A stretch of DNA of 64,000 nucleotides from Welwitschia mirabilis (lineage: Eukaryota > Gnetophyta > Gnetopsida > Welwitschiales): the NCBI GenBank assembly GCA_051453625.1, contig JBOZIK010000001.1, positions 206,552,885 through 206,616,884 of the forward strand. The letters are read 5' to 3'. How positions within the stretch are numbered: position 1 is the stretch's first letter; every line of letters begins with the position of its first letter. Under the pieces are notes generated by a model that made no database searches, was not told the DNA's origin, and was given only the letters and a program-made list of their open reading frames with translations. This document shows, one piece after another, positions 59,657 to 64,000 of this stretch. Made by a program: the position numbers and the translations under genes.

Positions 59657-61842
59657 CCTTGTGTAATCAAATTACCTATATAATTTTATTTAATATTTTT
59701 TAATAATATAAAACATTAATTATATTGTTTTTGACCTCTAAGGAGACATCACAATAAAACTATAATAATTAATTAATTATAAAGAAAAATAAATTACAGT
59801 AGTTTATCATAAGCTATACTAATAATAGGATCATTAGAAACTAACTAAAGCTATCTTAAAGTTCTAAAAATATTATTTCTAAAGTCATGATTTAAGGTTA
59901 AAAACTATTAAAGTTTCTAAAATTATAGTCATATCATACTATACTAAAAAATCTATAACATCCATAATACTTTGAGTTTGTAAATGACTCAATATATTTT
60001 GGAACGATTATTTAATTCCCTAAGCTTAGGATACTTAATTTTTTATATATCTTAATTGTTACTTAGGGAAATATAAATTAATTACTTACTATTTCTTGCA
60101 TTCATTTTGTAACATATTTTAATAAATAAATTTCTTAAAAATTTCTGTACATTGCAAATTTTACTATTTTTACATTTTTACAATCATAATACAATCCTAG
60201 ACTTACACAAGGAGTTTTCTACTTTATATCTACTAAATAATAAGCTATAATGTTTTTAATCCATGCCTCTATTCTGGAAATTTAACTTTGATTATAAGAA
60301 ATATGTTAAAGTTTCTATAACTAGTTATATAATAATTCAAATTAGTAAAATAATGAATATACTAGATAAATAAATTATCTATAAAACATCTTATTAAATG
60401 TACTAATTCAAATCCATGTAGAAACAAAAATAAAATCAATTAAAAAAACATATACTATGAGCCTTAGGATTACAATGAAGGAGTAATAGTCTAAAAGAGA
60501 CTTTTGAGGATCAGACTTTATCCTAATAAGATGGAATTATGTATATATATATATATATGTAAAGTAAACATGGATGTCCAATTTTTTTCCTTTGTTACAG
60601 TGATCTCCTAGTCACTTAACCCTAATCATCCATTAGTGATATTCATAATTTGCATAAGACATCTCTTCTTAATGTCTTGGTAAGAGTCAATGGGAGGGAA
60701 TTCAAAAAAAAAAAAATTTCAAGATAGCTATAAACAATGAAATAATGTAATATCACTGATATGAATGATATGAGTAAATAGCTTACTTGGAAAAAGTAGT
60801 ATGTGCTTGATTGTTGAAGATTGAATAAGATCTAAGATCAAAACTTCTTAGATACAAGATTCCACTATCAAAGTTGCACAAGAAAGAGATTGAGAAGAAA
60901 GGAAGAGGAGAGAAAAAATGCACTTACATGGAAAATGAAAAGTATTTTCTTTTTACAAGAGAGGAAACGATCTTTATATAAAGATAAACAAAAGGCACAT
61001 AACTCAAGATCATAATATCACATGATTTATCATTGATAAGTGGGATGCATAATAAATGATATTGCAATATAAAAAGTAATCATATTTATAACTCTTGCAC
61101 CTAACTAGAATTAGTAATCTTGTTGCTTTAATTAGAAAAATCAATTATATGTATCATTTTCTCATACTATCACCTTCTTAATCCTTCATAGGGTCATAAG
61201 TAAGTTTTATTCATTAAAGACATGTATCAAAAGAATAAATGCATGAATCTAAAAATTGGCATATGGCATAATGAGATAAACTCTTCAATTCTAATAAATG
61301 AAATAGTAAATATGATATGAATCAAGTGCCTTTACACATCTCAAGAAGATAAAAGTCATCTTTGAGTAAATCTACTCATTTATCATTATTAGTTCTAGGC
61401 AAGAGTGCATGTATTTATTTACATGCTTATTTATTTTATAATACATAAAATTTATCAATCATATGAAACAAGAAAGAAAATGTCTATTTATAATAAAGTG
61501 CACCTATTACATTTACCAAGAATTTAAAGAAGTAAATAAGATGTAACTTATATTATTATATCATCTTAAAATTTCTAGTTTATTAGTTTGATCATGTAAT
61601 TTTAATTCCTCATATAATAGAGTTATCTAATTTTAAATGCTTTAATAGCTTTTTTAATAAAAATCTTCTAACATACTTATTATCATTTTCATTGTAAATT
61701 ATAAAAACTACAAACTAAATTTAATTTAAAATACCATCTTATTTTGAAAATATTTTTAAAGAAGAGTAATTTATCATCTCACTAAAATATTAATATACTT
61801 ATTATCCAAGTAGTTAAGGTTTACAAAATATAGGATTTGATA
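59657..61842 (-). repeat. 3' LTR of element H (far end unknown)
   Basis: On the minus strand it starts TATCAAATCC at 61842, right after a purine-rich tract; the start resembles the TGTCACAT start of element F with transitions. At 60973-60984 a TTTATATAAAGA TATA box occurs about 860 bp inside, followed by a purine-poor leader. A (TA)n run lies at 60542-60558. The partner LTR is not in the window, so the left end is not determined. Confidence 0.55.
60973..60984 (-). promoter_or_regulatory. TATA box in the LTR of element H
   Basis: TTTATATAAAGA on the minus strand, a strong match to a plant TATA box in LTR sequence. The distance to the LTR start (about 860 bp) is plausible for a long U3. Confidence 0.45.
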
Positions 61843-61859
61843 TTCTACTCCACTTAGAC
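61843..61859 (-). promoter_or_regulatory. Polypurine tract of element H
   Basis: Minus-strand GTCTAAGTGGAGTAGAA directly before the LTR start. Confidence 0.6.
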
Positions 61860-61925
61860 TAATTCACTCCTAAGAATCAAGATACATTAAGAGCTTAATA
61901 ATACCTAACTACATATTATGAGATT

Positions 61926-62130
61926 AAAAAATATTTGGGTATTAATTTTCATTATTTTTTCTAGTTCCCACATCTCTTAATCAATATTATGATTACTCCA
62001 CTTTTTCTTCACTTGATAGATCTTCTAGTTTTATAAATTAATATTTTATTAATTCAATACTACTTTTGTAATCTCTATAGTTGAACAATCAGATTTCATC
62101 TAAATATGAGACCAATTTAACACATAAGAA
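61926..62130 (-). pseudogene. Chromodomain remnant at the integrase end of element H
   Basis: After the Asp-Pro-Ser-Tyr-Val segment near 62120 the minus strand reads a charged stretch ending KKWSNHNID, EMWELEKIMKINTQIFF. The pattern Lys-Trp-x-Asn/His, then Trp-Glu and a final helix is the end of a retroelement chromodomain, which guides insertion into heterochromatin by histone reading. The aromatic cage cannot be fully traced because of stops and shifts. Confidence 0.6.
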
Positions 62131-62179
62131 GGATCTGCACTATGCTTTCTTAGCATACTTATAAGAAACCTTCATGCAT

Positions 62180-63150
62180 GTGTAATAATCAAGGAGGTAG
62201 AGTAAGTTTATATGTAACAAATCCAATTCTCTGTAATATTTTAAATGGTCCAATGAATGAAGGAGCTAATCTTAATCTCTTAATTTCTCTCATTTCTAAT
62301 TTTATTGGTGACATATTAATAAATATATGATCACCTATTTTAAACTCAATATTTCTTATTTGGTGGTCTATAAATATTTTTTATCTGTGTGCTACTCTTT
62401 TAAGTCTATTCTTAATGATTCTCATTTTACTTTGTATTTCTTATAATATATTTAATCCTATTATCAATATTTCCTTAGATTTTATCTATGAAGTAGGTTC
62501 TCTATATTTTCTATCATATAAGACCTTAAATGGAGTCATTTAAGTTGAAATCTAATAACTATTATTGTATGTGACTTCTATCAATAGTAGGTACTCTTCT
62601 TAATTATTAAGATTATCTAGAATACATGCTCTTAAAAGGTATTCTAAAATTGAATTAACTCTTTATTCTTGATCATCTATTTGAAGATGGAAAGCAGCGA
62701 TTATATTTAACTTAGTTCTAAATCCATTTGTAATTCTTATCAAAACTTAGAAGTATATTTTGAATCCCTATTAGATATAATTAATAAAGGTACATCATGC
62801 AACTAAACAACATTTTAAATATATACTTTAGTTATATCCTTGACATCATAAGTAGATTTTACTAGAATGAAATGTATTGACTTAGTTATTCTATCATTTA
62901 TTACCATGATAAAGTAATTACTTCTTTGAGCTTTTAGAATTCTTATAATAAATTCTATGTAAATCACATTTCATTTATATTATAAAATATCATGAATATA
63001 GAGTAAACTACTAGATTTTTATGTTCTACATTAAGTTGTTGATAATTAAGATACCTTAACACGAACTTTGCTATATCTTTTTTACATCCCTCTTTATCAA
63101 GATTTTGTTTCATATTTTATTACATTTTAGTTTTTTTAGGATAATCTCCT
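62180..63150 (-). pseudogene. Integrase core and C-terminus of element H
   Basis: The core reads Ile-Glu-Phe-Ile where Met-Asp-Phe-Ile is expected, then YFIMVINDRITKSIHFILV, then LLIISNRDSKYTSKF where the Ser-Asp-Arg-Asp box has Asn, and ending with NSILEYLL near 62620. Near 62240-62350 the C-terminal domain reads IKRLRLAPSFIGPFKILQRI, a well-preserved Gly-Pro-Phe/Tyr motif. Two catalytic Asp are lost. Confidence 0.8.
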
Positions 63151-63379
63151 ATAGGTGGATTATGAAATTCAAACATTAGCTTATTTCTAATTTAATCTAT
63201 ATTAAGAACTAAAATTATTCTTTTGAATTTGATAATACCATCTGAATCAATACTAAAATATCATGAATCTAATGATTATTCTAATTAGTTCTTTGCGTTT
63301 TAATAATTATCATCATTTTTTAATCCCTCTAATAAAATGGTGGAAATCTAGATTTTAATTTCTATGATTACTTTTAAAT

Positions 63380-64000
63380 AACTTCATCTACTAAGAGCAA
63401 CTGCAACTGTATTTCACTTACCTTCATGGTATAAAATATCTAGATCAAATTCACATAGAAATTCCATCCATCTTATTTATGTAAGGTTTAAATTTGATTA
63501 GGTAACATTGTATTTTAGACTCTTAGGATCTATCCAAACTTGAAACTTACACCATAGAGATAATGCTTTTACAACTTTAAAGCAAAAATCACTACAGGTA
63601 ATTTAAGCTTGTGAATAAGATAATTTCTCTTATTAGTTTTAAGTTGTTTTAATTAATAAACTATTACTCTTTTATCTTGTTCAAGAATGGCTCCAAGACC
63701 TCTTTAGATGTATCAGTATAAACTAAAAATATTTTTAAATCATTTGTTATTGCCAAGACTAGAGCACTAGTTAAGCATTCTTTAAAATGATTAAATAATT
63801 GCTAATATTTTTTTCTTCATTATAAGTCTTTATTTTTCTTTAAAAGGCTCATTAATGAAAAAGCTATCTTAGAGAAATTAAAGATGAATCAATGATAGTA
63901 CCTAATAAGAACAAGAAAGATTCTAACCTTAGTAATATTTATAGGTATTGGTTATGGTATGATTGTTTTAACGTTATGTTAGTCTACTAATATACCTTCC
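63380..64000 (-). pseudogene. RT end and RNase H of element H
   Basis: Near 63690-63860 the minus strand reads LLKKNKDL and then ALVLAITNDLKIFLVYTDTS, the start of the Ty3/gypsy RNase H with its catalytic Asp kept in YTDTS. Further left, near 63430-63550, the RNase H end is visible in fragments. The connection to the RT is cut by the window edge. Confidence 0.7.

Larger units (their letters stand above)
59657..64000 (-). mobile_element. Element H: second chromovirus, 3' part
   Basis: On the minus strand, RNase H, integrase with chromodomain, a purine tract and an LTR follow each other from the right window edge leftward. The 5' half lies outside the window and the LTR end is uncertain because of the gap. 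Confidence 0.78.

Noticed and set aside
58633-59670. 345-codon open frame on the minus strand
   Set aside because: It consists almost wholly of N; only about two dozen residues are real sequence.
1-64000. Host protein-coding genes or bacterial-style operons
   Set aside because: Every frame with recognisable content belongs to a retroelement; the remaining open frames are short, AT-driven and without conserved partners.

Overview
This window is a stretch of angiosperm repeat-rich (probably pericentromeric or otherwise heterochromatic) DNA. I find no host gene. The evidence for a plant is the repertoire of elements: Athila-like Ty3/gypsy elements with a tRNA-Asp type primer binding site, chromodomain-bearing Ty3/gypsy elements with very long LTRs, a copia-type non-autonomous element with a tRNA-Met type primer site, and an L1-type LINE remnant. 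All coding regions are broken by many stops. Most of the readable changes are C to T or G to A transitions, as expected of long-methylated, silenced DNA. I cannot name the species.

The layout is a set of elements nested inside one another. Element A (1-6002, plus) is the 3' part of an Athila-like element whose LTR carries a 675 bp internal tandem duplication. Element F (6905-52942, minus) is the oldest recognisable frame: a chromovirus-like element with LTRs of at least 3.3 kb, cut into three coding blocks. Its RT-RNase H-integrase lies at 10.4-13.26 kb, its protease and late gag at 17.93-18.83 kb, and its early gag at 49.32-49.63 kb. The first two blocks are separated by element G (13263-17920, plus), a 4.7 kb copia-like gag-only element with identical 5 bp target duplications (ATAGG). 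The last two are separated by element B (18833-49314, minus), an Athila-like element that keeps gag and protease but has no reverse transcriptase, RNase H or integrase core.

Element B is itself split between gag and protease by a plus-strand array (23239-46043). This array has the structure LTR - internal C - LTR - internal D - LTR. It holds two complete but dead Athila-like internal regions sharing the middle LTR, bounded by one target duplication (ATAAG/GTAAG). C and D each contain gag, protease, RT, RNase H and integrase, then a long spacer and a post-pol reading frame that I do not recognise. That frame ends in a heptad-repeat segment whose length differs between the copies.

Right of F lie a 1.3 kb diverged inverted repeat (53.44-54.73 kb), a LINE endonuclease remnant (56.3-56.8 kb), an assembly gap, and the LTR and pol 3' part of a second chromovirus, H (about 59.7-64.0 kb, minus), including a chromodomain remnant. 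Four N gaps (12849-13193, 20561-20660, 25916-26015, 58694-59656) interrupt the sequence; two are exactly 100 N and probably of unknown true size. The elements do not work together as a pathway. The history they record is F first, then G and B into F, then the C/D insertion into B, then LTR-LTR recombination that doubled it.
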